NCBI GenBank assembly: GCA_965213595.1
Contig: CBDBZO010000002.1
Location: 1,054,001 to 1,118,000 of the forward strand
Direction of reading: 5' to 3'
Length of the DNA: 64,000 bases
Source: JBCCFC01 sp965213595
GTDB lineage: Bacteria; Chloroflexota; Anaerolineae; Caldilineales; Caldilineaceae
The notes under the pieces were generated by a model. That model was not told the origin of the DNA, searched no databases, and saw nothing but the letters and a program-made list of their open reading frames with translations. Of this stretch, positions 6,846-16,872 are shown piece after piece. The position numbers and the translations under genes were made by a program. How positions within the stretch are numbered: position 1 is the first letter of the stretch; each line of letters opens with the position of its first letter.

Positions 6846-9337
6846 TCCGTCTCCGCGGTGAGCATATCATAGCACAACTCGAAGTTACCTCCATTAGCCT
6901 GCGCAAACGTCTTGCAGGCCACCGCGGGCACAACCAGAAACGCATCCACAATCGCCTCGCGCTCCGCATCCCGCCCGGCATATTCTACCAGTAGCGTCGA
7001 CTCGCCACTCGGCAGGGCGACCGGTTCGGGGAAGACGCGGTCGAGCCACAGGTAGTCGCGGTCGGGGGAGACGGCCTGGGGAACGGTGGCGGAGAGCGGC
7101 TCGCTGGCGGTCAGCGGAATCGTGATCGAGAAGGCCACGTCCGCGGCGGATTGCTCGATCGCGTCGCCACTTTCAGCGGCTGGCGACAGCGTCTCGACAA
7201 AGGCGAGCGGCGCGAGGTTGGCCGCCGTGTCGGGATCGAGGCCTGTCCAGGTGAGGAAGCCGCCGGTAAAGCCCATGCCCGCTTCAAAGTTCATCGTTCC
7301 GACAGCTTCCGGCTCCAGGAAGTTGAGGCTGTCGAGCGGCAGGGCAGCCTCGTAGACGTAACCACTCTCCGTCTCCTGCCAGACCAGCTCGGCGTTGGGC
7401 AGAAACGAACCCGCGATCCAGTTCCAGACCTGCGGCCCGTCCGGCGTCTCGGCCAGCGTCAGCTTGACGTCGAGGCGGCGACCGGAGCCGCGCGTGTCGA
7501 GGTAGAGCCAGATCACGTCGCCGCGCCAGACGGAGGGGCCGGTTTCTGTCTGCGCGTGGTTGGGGTCGCGCACGTCGGCGGCCACGTAAAGGTTCTCGTC
7601 GTCCCACATCCAGCGCAGGGTAAAGCTTTCGACCTCCGCGCCGGGCCAGGCCGCAGCGCCGCGCAAAAGCTGCTCGCGCGTGCCGATCAGCAGCGGCTGG
7701 GCGGCAGTCCACTCGCCCAACTCGCCATCGATGACCACCTTGCCCGGCGCGCGCACGGCTTCGGCCACGCGCTCCGGCTCCGGCGCGGCGCGACGCAGGT
7801 GAGCGGCGTAGAGCAGATACTCGTCGTCGCTCGGCAGGTTGAGGGTGATCGAGACGGCGTCGCCCGCGCTCAAGCCGTAGTAGCGGCCGTTGGAAAAGCG
7901 CGCCTCGCCCGTCCACTCGCGCTGCCCGTAGCGCGCGTCGCCCGCCGCCCGTTCGCCGTTTTCCATCTCCTCGATCTCCACGAACGGCGTCTCCAGCGGC
8001 GTGACGCGCAGATACTCGGTCGCAATCGGGTCGTCGCCAATCAGCAGCAGCGTGTAGAGCGCCTCAATCGTCGATTCCGCACCCGCGTTGCGGTTGACGC
8101 GGTAGGCGGTTGGCCCGTCGATGCCGTCAAAGGCGCGGCCCGTGTCGGGGTCGTACATGGGGACGCCCGCCATGTTGTTGCCAAAGAGCCACGATGCAGC
8201 CAGCCCGGCGGCGCGCGCGTACTGCTCGTCGCCCGTCGCCTGGTAGAGCGACCACAGACCGGCGGTGATGACCTGCGTGCCGTAGGCAATTTGGCCGCGG
8301 CGCTGGGGCAGCGGGGCCATCTCGTTGATGAAGTCGGTGGCGAGCAGGCGCATAAAGAAGTGGTCCGCCGTGCGCTGGGCCGAGCGAAGCCAGTCGTCGC
8401 GCTCAAGCAGATCACCCGCCACGGCCAGGGCGTGAACCTGGTGGCTGCCCCAGGCGTGCCAGAGCGCGAGCGAGGTGCTGGTCGAGGGGTGGGCGTCGAA
8501 GGGGAATTCGCCCGGCGCGCCAAGCTGGTATTTGGCGACGCCGTTGGCGAGGTTGGTCATCAGCTGCCGCGTCTGCGGATTGGGCGCGACGGCGTAATAC
8601 TCGGCCAGCCCAATCACGGCCAGCGCCGACAGATCCGAGCCGTTGTGCAGCAGCCAGGCGGGCACGCGCTCGCCGTGCAGCTCATCATAGGCGCCGACCG
8701 CGCCCATCTGTTCGCGCAGCGCGTCCTCGCCGCGCAGGTAAGCTTCGTGCAGCGCTTCGGCATAGGCCGGATCAACGTCGCGGAAAACGCGGTAGCCCAT
8801 GGCCAGCGCCCACTGGCCTCTCGCCGCCCACCAGTTCCACGAGCGGTAGCTGGTGATGCCGTCGGTGTTGATCGCGCCGTCGCGGTCGTAGACAAAGTTG
8901 TAGTATTCGCCGCTCTCGTGCTGCAAGGCCAGCGTAAAGTTGAGGCTGGCGCGCGCGAGGTCAAGCGCCTGCTCGTCGCCGGTGCGCTCGTAATACATCA
9001 GGTAGACCAGCGCCGCCCGCGCCACGTCGTCCACCGCCGCAATGCCCTCGCCCGAAGCGTCGACCCACTCGTACTCCGGCGCTTCCGAGTAGATGTGGAC
9101 GAGCGCCATCGGCGTGTCATTCCACTCCACAATTTCCGTCAGCCGCTGTAAATGTTCCAAGTTAATCACGCCGTCGCGCAGGGGCTGGGTGACGGGCGGC
9201 GGCGTGGCGACCGGGGTGGCGACGGAGGTGGGGGTCGCTTGGGCGAGCGGGGCGGCGCTGGTGGTGGGGGTGCGGGGGAGGAGGGCGACAAGGGCGAGCA
9301 GCGCGATGGCGAGGCAGGCGGTGAGGGTACGGGTCAT
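6833..9337 (-). CDS. Secreted alpha/alpha-toroid glycosidase-like protein with CBM9-like domain
   Basis: An 834-residue protein. A signal peptide (MTRTLTACLAIALLALVALLPRT) is followed by a Thr/Pro-rich linker. Residues about 55-480 form helix-rich repeats typical of (alpha/alpha)6 glycosidase or lyase folds (AALVYLMYYERTGDEQALDLA, WWAARGQWALAMGYRVF). Residues about 530-720 match a CBM9-like sugar-binding domain (VVIDGELGEWTAAQPLLIG, YVAADVRDPNHAQ, DVIWLYLDTRG, YVYEAALPLDSL). It lies last in a leftward operon with sugar ABC transporter genes, so it is probably an extracellular enzyme releasing the transported sugar. No catalytic residues can be assigned with certainty. Confidence 0.75.
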   Translation of the reverse strand: MTRTLTACLAIALLALVALLPRTPTTSAAPLAQATPTSVATPVATPPPVTQPLRDGVINLEHLQRLTEIVEWNDTPMALVHIYSEAPEYEWVDASGEGIAAVDDVARAALVYLMYYERTGDEQALDLARASLNFTLALQHESGEYYNFVYDRDGAINTDGITSYRSWNWWAARGQWALAMGYRVFRDVDPAYAEALHEAYLRGEDALREQMGAVGAYDELHGERVPAWLLHNGSDLSALAVIGLAEYYAVAPNPQTRQLMTNLANGVAKYQLGAPGEFPFDAHPSTSTSLALWHAWGSHQVHALAVAGDLLERDDWLRSAQRTADHFFMRLLATDFINEMAPLPQRRGQIAYGTQVITAGLWSLYQATGDEQYARAAGLAASWLFGNNMAGVPMYDPDTGRAFDGIDGPTAYRVNRNAGAESTIEALYTLLLIGDDPIATEYLRVTPLETPFVEIEEMENGERAAGDARYGQREWTGEARFSNGRYYGLSAGDAVSITLNLPSDDEYLLYAAHLRRAAPEPERVAEAVRAPGKVVIDGELGEWTAAQPLLIGTREQLLRGAAAWPGAEVESFTLRWMWDDENLYVAADVRDPNHAQTETGPSVWRGDVIWLYLDTRGSGRRLDVKLTLAETPDGPQVWNWIAGSFLPNAELVWQETESGYVYEAALPLDSLNFLEPEAVGTMNFEAGMGFTGGFLTWTGLDPDTAANLAPLAFVETLSPAAESGDAIEQSAADVAFSITIPLTASEPLSATVPQAVSPDRDYLWLDRVFPEPVALPSGESTLLVEYAGRDAEREAIVDAFLVVPAVACKTFAQANGGNFELCYDMLTAETEWQE

Positions 9338-9422
9338 GGGCGGGGCTCCTGCGGTAAGCGGTCAATGGATGGGGGAGCGGATTGAGCGGATAGGCTTGTA
9401 GATCTTCTAAGTTGGTTGGATC

Positions 9423-9572
9423 GTGAGTGCAGCGCACGGCGTGCCCGATGCCTGGTATGCCAGCCGATTTGACGCCGTGCAATGCACTCGACCACCTCGC
9501 TGCGAGCGCGCTGCACGCCGCCGGATCAGATTGACTTCCCCGTCGGTGACGCGGCGTGCATTGCACTCATGA
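9423..9572. repeat. Palindromic repeat cluster, GAGTGCA/GCACGGCG family
   Basis: It contains GAGTGCAGCGCACGGCG and, about 50 bases on, the near-reverse-complement CGCCGTGCAATGCACTC. A further GCGGCGTGCATTGCACTC then ends with ATGATCCAACC. Related arms occur at 38404-38575, also ending at a TGGTCCAACC sequence. The cluster sits between the glycosidase-like gene and the upstream permease. Confidence 0.7.
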
Positions 9573-9625
9573 TCCAACCCACATTATTTGTCCTCATTCC
9601 GACGCAGAGCGTTGGGATGAGCGAC

Positions 9626-10549
<924 letters not shown>

Positions 10550-11551
10550 TTACTTCACCTCCCCTTCGTAGTAGACCCACGCGTCGGACGAACGAAAAAC
10601 GAGCAGCGTGGCCATCAAGATCATCACCAGCATCACCCAGGCGATGGCCGAGGCGTAGCCCATGTGGCGGAAACCAAAGGCTTCATTGTAGATGAGCACG
10701 TTGAGAAACGTGCCCGCGCGGTCGGGAATTTGGATAAAGAAGGCTTGTGTAAAAATTTGCAGCGAGCCGATGATGCCGGTGATCAGCGTGTAGAACATGG
10801 AGGGGCTGAGCATGGGCAGGGTGATGTTGAGAAACTTGCGCCAGTTGCCCGCGCCGTCCAATTCCGCCGCTTCGTAGAGATGCTGGGGGATGCTCTTGAG
10901 CCCCGCCAGCAGAATCACCGTGTTGGCCCCAAAGACGCCCCACATGCCCATGATCACAAAAGCGGGCAGCACGAGGTCGGGATCGGTGAACCAGGACAAT
11001 GGCTCCATGTTGAGCAGGTTGTAGAATGGACTGAGCAGGAAGTTGATCAGCCCGGAGGAGGGGCTAAACATCCAGCGCCAGAGCAGCGCGACCGCCGCCA
11101 CGGGCAGCACGGCGGGCAGGTAGTAGATCGTTCGCCAGACGCCGATGCCGCGCACGTCCTGGTTGAGCAGCAGCGCCACGCCCAGCGCGCCTACCATGCC
11201 CAGCGGCACGTTGAGCAGCGCGTAGAAAATTGTCAAGCGGAAGGAGGGCCAGAAGTCGCGGTCGCTGGTGAAGAGTTCGACGTAGTTGTCGATGCCCTCC
11301 CACTGCGGCGGCTGCAGGATATTGTATTCGGTGAAGCTGAGGTAGAGCGACCAGACGAAGGGGTACAGATTCCAGATCAGCAACCCCAAAATCCAGGGCA
11401 GCACGTAGCTGTAGCCGCTCGCCGCCTCGCGCTTGACGCCCGCCCACAGCAGCGCCCGATTGGTGACGAGCATTAGCCCACCAATCGTGCCGCCCGTCAG
11501 CAGCCAGCGCAGGAGAGTGGGGTAGTAGGTTTCCCAGGCGGGGATGAACAT
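10550..11551 (-). CDS. Sugar ABC transporter permease, MalF type
   Basis: A 333-residue membrane protein with an N-terminal cytoplasmic part, six to eight hydrophobic segments (YVLPWILGLLIWNLYPFVWS, TIYYLPAVLPVAAVALLW) and the EAA loop EAAELDGAGNWRKFLNITLP. It forms the heterodimeric channel with the MalG-type partner encoded immediately downstream. The ATG at 11551 has AAAGGAGG about 7 bases upstream. A 44-bp perfect palindrome separates it from the binding-protein gene and may lower permease expression relative to the binding protein. Confidence 0.92.
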   Translation of the reverse strand: MFIPAWETYYPTLLRWLLTGGTIGGLMLVTNRALLWAGVKREAASGYSYVLPWILGLLIWNLYPFVWSLYLSFTEYNILQPPQWEGIDNYVELFTSDRDFWPSFRLTIFYALLNVPLGMVGALGVALLLNQDVRGIGVWRTIYYLPAVLPVAAVALLWRWMFSPSSGLINFLLSPFYNLLNMEPLSWFTDPDLVLPAFVIMGMWGVFGANTVILLAGLKSIPQHLYEAAELDGAGNWRKFLNITLPMLSPSMFYTLITGIIGSLQIFTQAFFIQIPDRAGTFLNVLIYNEAFGFRHMGYASAIAWVMLVMILMATLLVFRSSDAWVYYEGEVK

Positions 11552-11562
11552 GGCAGCCTCCT

Positions 11563-11606
11563 TTGATAGCGTACGGGCACGCCATGGCGTGCCCGTACGC
11601 TATCAA
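11563..11606. repeat. Perfect 44-bp palindrome between binding-protein and permease genes
   Basis: The sequence from 11563 to 11606 is its own reverse complement (centre GGGCACGCCATGGCGTGCCC). It can form a 22-bp stem with almost no loop. The same core appears in a 28-bp palindrome at 39364-39391, so it is an interspersed REP-like unit rather than a site unique to this operon. By position it could attenuate transcription or protect the upstream mRNA. Confidence 0.85.
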
Positions 11607-11615
11607 GCAGATAGT

Positions 11616-12920
11616 TTACTCCTCCGGCAGAAACTCCGCCAGCTCCGGCTGGATTTCCGCTGCCAGTTCCTCGGCGCTGCCCTCATCGTGGAAGAGTGGA
11701 TCCAGGAAGTCGCTTCCGAAAACCGTATCCCACTCCGGCTGGCGCGGAATGATATTGAAGGAGCGCATGTAGGGCACGGCCTCGACAATCGCGGCGGCGC
11801 TCTCGGCCTTGCGCGGCTCGGATTCGCTGATCGTCTCCACGGTGGCCAGCGACTCGCGCGGGGCCACGATCTTCCAGTGGTGGATGCCCTCGGTCAGCTC
11901 GATCAGCGCCTCGTAAGTCACGTCCGGGTTGTCGGTCGAGGCGGCGGCCACGGTCGACGCCGTCCAGGCAAAGGTAGTGCGGCCATCCGGCCCGCTGGGC
12001 ACGGCGACCACGCCCACGTCCAGCCCCTCGACGCGGTCGAGATCGTCCGCCGCGCCGCCCATAAACATGGCGACGCTGCCCGCCTTGAACATCTCGCCAA
12101 AGCCCTGCTCCTGGATTACCTCTTCCGGCGGCGCGTGCTCGTCGTCGTAGATCATGTCGGCGTAGAAGGTGAAGCCCTCGATGGCCTCCGGCGAATCAAC
12201 CGGCGTGGCCGACAAATCTTCGGTGATCACGTCGCCGCCCGCCTGCCAGACGAACATCTGCGGCGGCGGCCAGCCATTGAGCGTAAAGCCCCACTGGTCG
12301 TTCTGGCCATCGCCGTCGGTGTCCATCGTTAGTTCAGCGGCGGCGGACTGAAATGTCTCCCAATCCCAGTCGAGCGTGGGATACTCCATGCCCGCTTCGT
12401 CAAAGAGCGCCCGGTTGTAGTAGAGCACCACCGGCTGCGCGATCCAGGGCAGGCCGTAATATTGTCCCTGGTATTCCGCCGTGGAGAGCACGCCGGGGAA
12501 GTAGTCGCTGAGATCGGCGGCGGGGTGGTCGTCGGCTTCGAGGTAATCGGTGAGATCGAGCAGCGCGCCATCGTCGGCCAGGCCGGCGATGTACTCCTGC
12601 GAGAGCCAAAAGAGATCGGCGCTCGTGCCGCCCGCCAGTGCCGTCTGGATTTTGGTGTAATACTCATCCGGTGCCGGCTCGTGGATGATCTGGAAGTTCT
12701 CGGCGTTGGCGTTGATCTCGTCGATCACCTCCTGCAACTCGGCGGCCTCTTCGACGCCGGCCCAGGTGGTCAGGCGCACGGTCACTTTTTCGCCGTTGGC
12801 GGCGGTATCGGCGACGGCTCCAGAATCTGCGGGGGCGGCGGTGGTGCAGGCCACCAGCAGCAGGCCGAGCACCAGCAATAGGCCGAGCGCGCGGTGGGGC
12901 AATCGGATGCGTTGCATCAT
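11616..12920 (-). CDS. Sugar ABC transporter substrate-binding lipoprotein
   Basis: A 434-residue extracellular solute-binding protein of family 1 (MalE-like). The lipoprotein signal LGLLLVLGLLLVAC ends in a lipobox Cys, so the protein is anchored outside the membrane. Family features include VTVRLTTWAGVEEAAELQEVID, YTKIQTALAGGTSADLFWLSQEY, YYGLPWIAQPVVLYYNRALFDEAG and WGFTLNGWPPP. It is the first gene of the leftward operon and has a good AGAGGAGG about 8 bases before the ATG. The transported sugar cannot be read from sequence; the glycosidase-like gene at the operon end suggests an oligosaccharide. Confidence 0.92.
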   Translation of the reverse strand: MMQRIRLPHRALGLLLVLGLLLVACTTAAPADSGAVADTAANGEKVTVRLTTWAGVEEAAELQEVIDEINANAENFQIIHEPAPDEYYTKIQTALAGGTSADLFWLSQEYIAGLADDGALLDLTDYLEADDHPAADLSDYFPGVLSTAEYQGQYYGLPWIAQPVVLYYNRALFDEAGMEYPTLDWDWETFQSAAAELTMDTDGDGQNDQWGFTLNGWPPPQMFVWQAGGDVITEDLSATPVDSPEAIEGFTFYADMIYDDEHAPPEEVIQEQGFGEMFKAGSVAMFMGGAADDLDRVEGLDVGVVAVPSGPDGRTTFAWTASTVAAASTDNPDVTYEALIELTEGIHHWKIVAPRESLATVETISESEPRKAESAAAIVEAVPYMRSFNIIPRQPEWDTVFGSDFLDPLFHDEGSAEELAAEIQPELAEFLPEE

Positions 12921-13132
12921 GGTAGAATCCTCCTCTGGAAAAGTTGGGCTACGGAAACAAATTATGAAATTGGGAAGCGGAAGTGAGTTAAGTGTACAGA
13001 AGGGGAGGACGTGCCGTTGTAAGCTTTACGGCAATTTCTGCATTATTACGCCAAAACCAATGGAAAGCGAGACGTTGAGCAAAGCCAAAGGTGCGTTTCA
13101 AAACCGGGACGCTGCCGTAGCCTCTGTTTTTA

Positions 13133-14101
13133 TTACCTAGACGCGCTCGTCACCACCGGCGTGCCCGCCCGCATGGCCTCCAGGATCATCATGCCAAAGC
13201 CTTCGTAGGCGCTGGGGAAGATAAAGGCCGTCGCCAGCGCGTAGATCGCGGGCTTGTCGACTTCGTCCACCCAGCCGCAGAAGTGGACGTGCGCCGACAG
13301 GCCAAGCTCGGCGGCGAGACGGCGGGGATCGGGGGCGAAGGCGCTGTCGACGGCGGGCAGCTTGCCCGCGATGACGAGGGGCAGGGGCGAGTCGCCCCGC
13401 GCCGTGGCGAGCTCGACATAGCGGCAGTGGGCGGCGAGGGTGGTGCGCAGGTTCTTGCGTACGTCAAAGCCGCCGAGGTAAAGGAAGTAGCGGTCGGGCA
13501 GATCGTAGCGACGGCGCACGTCGGCCAGCGTCGCCGCGTCGGGCGGGGCGGCGTGCGGCTGGTTGGGCCCGCTGGGCACGGCGTGCACGCGGCCCGGCGA
13601 CGCGCCCAGGTGTGCGACCACGTCGCGCGCGCTGGCCTCGCTCACGGTGATGACCGCATCGGCGCGGCGGGCCGTGTGGCTGACAAGCGCGGTGTAGGCC
13701 CGCTGCAGCAGACCGCCACGGTAGGCTGGCAGCAGCCGCGGAATCAAATCGTGGACGGTGACGACCGTGGGCACGGGCTGCCACAGCGGGGCCGCCCAGT
13801 AGGGAACCCACAGCGCGTCTGCCCCCAACCGCCGCGCCGCACGGGGCACGGCCACCTGCTCCCACCACACTTTCCCCAGCCTGGACGAAGTCGCAAACGG
13901 CCCGGAAGATAATCTCGCTGCGTGAAGATTACCCGCCGCGATTTCCCAATCTCCACTCTCCACTCCCCACTCTTCCGGGAGCAACAGCGAAAAGCGCACA
14001 TTCTCCGCCTGCGTCGCCATCTCCCGCAGCAGGTGGTGCAGATATTGTCCGCTGCCCGCGCTTTCCTGGCCGAGAAACCAGCCGTTGATGGCGATGTGCA
14101 T
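13133..14101 (-). CDS. Glycosyltransferase family 4 (GT-B), C-terminally truncated
   Basis: A 322-residue GT4-type protein. The N-terminal Rossmann domain begins MHIAINGWFLGQESAGSGQYL. VTVHDLIPRLLP and ITVSEASARDVVAHLG follow, then the sugar-nucleotide-binding domain (YFLYLGGFDVRKNL, FPSAYEGFGMMILEAMRAGTPVVTS). Normally EAMAxGTPVVTS is followed by a Ser-Leu-Pro-Glu motif and about 60-80 residues including the C-terminal helix. Here the frame ends after three more residues. The enzyme is therefore probably damaged. The 212 bases between it and the sugar-binding gene hold no recognisable remainder of the tail. Confidence 0.8.
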   Translation of the reverse strand: MHIAINGWFLGQESAGSGQYLHHLLREMATQAENVRFSLLLPEEWGVESGDWEIAAGNLHAARLSSGPFATSSRLGKVWWEQVAVPRAARRLGADALWVPYWAAPLWQPVPTVVTVHDLIPRLLPAYRGGLLQRAYTALVSHTARRADAVITVSEASARDVVAHLGASPGRVHAVPSGPNQPHAAPPDAATLADVRRRYDLPDRYFLYLGGFDVRKNLRTTLAAHCRYVELATARGDSPLPLVIAGKLPAVDSAFAPDPRRLAAELGLSAHVHFCGWVDEVDKPAIYALATAFIFPSAYEGFGMMILEAMRAGTPVVTSASR

Positions 14102-14127
14102 AAGGTAGCGCCGAGCGCTGCTTCGCG

Positions 14128-15081
14128 CTACAGCTTCTCAAAGAAATCGCGGAAGATGGCGTTGCGATCGACGTAACGGGCGCTGCGGATGAGGTGGCGC
14201 GAGCGGTCGACGCTCCAGGTCAGGTTGTCGGTGAGAATGGGGCTGGGGATGAGATCGGTGGGCACCCAATCCGGGTTGATCAGCCACGCAACGGCGGCCA
14301 TGTCCCAGATTCGCTTGGACCACGCCATTTTCTCGTCGGCGACATCGCCCGTTGTAGAGGGAGCCCCATGTTTGCGAAAGATGTCGGCGAGGTAAGTACC
14401 GATCGCCCCGCGCCCGTCGACGTAGCGCTCCACTTCGGGCACGGTGGTGGTCAAGTGGGAGACGACGCCCATGCAGGGTAAATGAATCAGCGGCACGCCA
14501 CAGTCAAAAAGCACCTGGGCGGCGACCACGTCCCCGCGCAGGTTGAATTCGCGCGCGTGGGGCCAGTGCAGCGCGTGGCCGCCGAGCCAGATGACGACAA
14601 TGCGCTTCACCAATTCCGGCTCCATCAGCAGCGCAGAGGCGACGTTGGTGATCGCGCCGATGGCGACCACGTAGAGCGGCGCGTCGTCGACGCCGCCCGC
14701 CATGCCGCGCGCCACGAGGTCATCCGCGGCGTCGCTGGGCTGCGGCGTTTCGGCGTCGACCAGCCAGGCGGTGGAGCCGCGGTGGACAAAATCATCCGGC
14801 GTGCGATCCAGCCGGTCGAGCAGGCGCAGGATTTCTTCGTAGCTCTTCTCCATGCCGTCGCCCGGCCCGCTGGACTTTTCGTTGTGGAAGGGCGCGGCGT
14901 AAATTGCCTCAACCTCAAGCGCTTCCGGCGAAAGCAGCGCCTGCACGATGGCGAACTGGTCGTCGATTTCGTTGTAGGTGTCGGTATCGAGCACTGCACG
15001 CGGGCGCTGGGTGGGCGGATCGAGGCGGGCGAGGCGCAGAGCGGGATCGAGAGTGGGGAAGGTGGGCATGGGAACAAACAT
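14128..15081 (-). CDS. Inosine-uridine preferring nucleoside hydrolase family protein
   Basis: A protein of about 317 residues with the metal-binding N-terminal motif LDTDTYNEIDDQFAIVQALL. This is a variant of the usual DTDPGxDDA, with extra residues before the Asp pair. GAITNVASALLMEPELVKRIVVIWLGG and EFNLRGDVVAAQVLF, with the ligand-binding Asn and Asp, follow. The family cleaves the N-glycosidic bond of nucleosides in salvage, in the cytosol. An upstream GTG at 15096 is in frame but lies inside a palindromic repeat, so the ATG at 15081 or the one at 15069 is more likely. None of the three has a clear ribosome binding site. Confidence 0.85.
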   Translation of the reverse strand: MFVPMPTFPTLDPALRLARLDPPTQRPRAVLDTDTYNEIDDQFAIVQALLSPEALEVEAIYAAPFHNEKSSGPGDGMEKSYEEILRLLDRLDRTPDDFVHRGSTAWLVDAETPQPSDAADDLVARGMAGGVDDAPLYVVAIGAITNVASALLMEPELVKRIVVIWLGGHALHWPHAREFNLRGDVVAAQVLFDCGVPLIHLPCMGVVSHLTTTVPEVERYVDGRGAIGTYLADIFRKHGAPSTTGDVADEKMAWSKRIWDMAAVAWLINPDWVPTDLIPSPILTDNLTWSVDRSRHLIRSARYVDRNAIFRDFFEKL

Positions 15082-15088
15082 GGTGCTC

Positions 15089-15233
15089 GTTCCCACGCTC
15101 CGCGTGGGAATGCCTACCGGAACGCTCTGCGTCCCCTCGTGACCAACCTTTCGAGGTAACCAAAAAGATTACTCGTTGGTAGCGAGACGACGCGGAGCGT
15201 CGGGGTTTGCATTCCCGCGCAGAGCGTGGGAAC
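15089..15233. repeat. Inverted-repeat (MITE-like) unit, about 145 bp
   Basis: The left arm 15089-15113 and right arm 15209-15233 are reverse complements at 23 of 25 positions (GTTCCCACGCTC...GGGAATGC). Inside are further smaller dyads around GACGCTCTGCGTC-like sequences. It fills the intergenic space between the nucleoside hydrolase and LysM genes. Confidence 0.75.
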
Positions 15234-15241
15234 AAGGATTG

Positions 15242-16357
15242 TTATTGGTAGATGATCAGATTCGGCGTGTACTCGTTAAAGCTGCCGCTGTAGCCCTCGA
15301 CGCCGAGCGCCTGGGCTTCCGTCAGCAGCGGCGAATCCCAGCGGTAGAAGAGTTTGAAGCCAGTGAAGGGCACATCCTCGTACATAAAGCTGTTGTACTT
15401 GCTGATTTTGCCAAAGGGCGGCCCCCAGCCGTCGGCGGTCAGCGTCACCTCGACCTGGTCGTAGCCGGTCCAGTCGATGGCCTCCTTATTTTGGATCATC
15501 GTTTGCAGGAACTGGTGAACGATCAGGATGCGCGGGCCGCTGAGGTCGTTCTCCTCGATGTACTCCTGCATCCGCGCCTGCACCTGGTTGATCTGCTCGC
15601 CGGTGACGTAGCCAATCGGCGTGCCGGGCTTGGGCTGGCCGGGCGTCACCATCGCGAATTCGGGATCGATGGCGATGTGGACGTTGTCGTATTCCAGCCA
15701 GGGCAGCGCACGCTCGATGGCCTCGACGGGCGTCAGCGCCCCAATTTGCACATCCAAAAAGACATCAAAGCCCTCGGCCTGTGCGCGCTCGACGTAGGCC
15801 AGCGTGGCCTCCTCGCTCATAAAGCCGAGGTAGGTGCCGCCGTTGGAGGCCGCCGTCGCCATGCCCCACACCAGCTCAAAGGCAGGCGTAACGCTCAGAT
15901 CGGGGCCGTTGGCTTCATCGTAGGCCGCCGCCTGCTGCTGGAGCTCCTGAACCAGGCCGTCGATGTCATACTCGCCCAAAATACCCATGACGGGCACGTT
16001 GGGGCGACCGTAGTAGGTGAGATAAGTTGTCTCAAAGAAGGGCGAATTCTCAGAGACATTTTGCGCCGTGGGCGTCATGCGCTCGATGATGTTGGCGGGT
16101 GCTGGGGGCGGGGACGCGCTGCTGGCGGCCGCATCGGCGGAACCATCAGCGGCGGCATCGGCAGAGGTGTCGTCGCTGGCGGCGGGAGCGGGGGCTGGCT
16201 CCGCCATGTCGGGCATGGCACCATCGCCGCCGGGGATGGCAATGCGCTGGCCGACGCTGATCACCGAGGCGTTGGCGATGCTGTTGGCCTCTACCAGCGC
16301 CTCAACGGTGACGCCATTTTGCTCGGCAATTTGGCCCAGCGTGTCGCCGGGCTGCAC
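15242..16357 (-). CDS. C-terminal part of frameshifted LysM protein (TIM-barrel-like domain)
   Basis: The reading frame holds a LysM motif at its start (TVQPGDTLGQIAEQNGVTVEALVEANSI), a low-complexity Ala/Pro/Asp linker, and then about 270 residues. The strands of that region (VPVMGILGEY, FDVFLDVQIG, NVHIAIDPEFAM, RILIVHQFL, GFKLFYRW) suggest a TIM-barrel hydrolase-like fold, but no family is recognised. It continues the ORF at 16291-16872 once a frameshift near 16430-16440 is corrected, and the displayed ATG is internal. LysM domains bind peptidoglycan or chitin-like polymers, so the whole protein should be secreted and wall-associated. Confidence 0.7.
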   Translation of the reverse strand: MQPGDTLGQIAEQNGVTVEALVEANSIANASVISVGQRIAIPGGDGAMPDMAEPAPAPAASDDTSADAAADGSADAAASSASPPPAPANIIERMTPTAQNVSENSPFFETTYLTYYGRPNVPVMGILGEYDIDGLVQELQQQAAAYDEANGPDLSVTPAFELVWGMATAASNGGTYLGFMSEEATLAYVERAQAEGFDVFLDVQIGALTPVEAIERALPWLEYDNVHIAIDPEFAMVTPGQPKPGTPIGYVTGEQINQVQARMQEYIEENDLSGPRILIVHQFLQTMIQNKEAIDWTGYDQVEVTLTADGWGPPFGKISKYNSFMYEDVPFTGFKLFYRWDSPLLTEAQALGVEGYSGSFNEYTPNLIIYQ

Positions 16358-16872
16358 GGTGTAAACGCTCGGCGCGCGATCCGAGCCATCGGCGGGCGTT
16401 GCGGGCGCTTCTTCGCTCGCTGCATCATCGGACGCGTATCGGCCTCGGGCGCATCGGCTTCGGGCGCATCGGCTTCAGGCGTATCGGCTCTGGCGGCTGG
16501 CGGCAGCGTGATTTGGGCGCGCTGGCTGGAGTCGCCAAGGGTACCCAGCACCTCACCGTTTAGCGTGATGCTGATAAGGGCGGGGTTTTGCGCGTCGATG
16601 ATGATTTCGCCGCCGCTAAACTCACGTGCGTTGCCGGGGCGCAGAACGCCGCGGAATGCTCGCTCGCCGTCAACGACGACGCTGACAAAGCTTGGTCGGC
16701 TGGCCTCGACCTGCGCCGTGTAGACGGCGGGCGCGTCTTCTTCTTGTGCATGGGCAACGGGCGCATCCGCGGCCCACGTCAAGCACAGGGTTAACACCAA
16801 AACGGCCAGCCCACGCACAACTTTCCCGGTGGTGACCTCTGCGGTAGTGCGAGCAAAAATGGCAAAAGGCAT
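16291..16872 (-). CDS. N-terminal part of frameshifted LysM protein (signal peptide, RodZ-like domain)
   Basis: The ATG at 16872 starts a signal peptide (GLAVLVLTLCLTWAADAPVAHA). About 80 residues follow that match DUF4115, the RodZ C-terminal beta domain (PSFVSVVVDGERAFRGVLRPGNAREF, ISITLNGEVLGTLG). Then come PEADAPEADAPEAD repeats. After these the frame shifts: the bases beyond the repeat read on in another frame as ASDDAASEEAPATPADGS and into the LysM domain of 15242-16357. The last about 50 residues of this ORF are therefore spurious. Either a real mutation or a sequencing error in the repeat explains it. Confidence 0.7.
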   Translation of the reverse strand: MPFAIFARTTAEVTTGKVVRGLAVLVLTLCLTWAADAPVAHAQEEDAPAVYTAQVEASRPSFVSVVVDGERAFRGVLRPGNAREFSGGEIIIDAQNPALISITLNGEVLGTLGDSSQRAQITLPPAARADTPEADAPEADAPEADTRPMMQRAKKRPQRPPMARIARRAFTPCSPATRWAKLPSKMASPLRRW

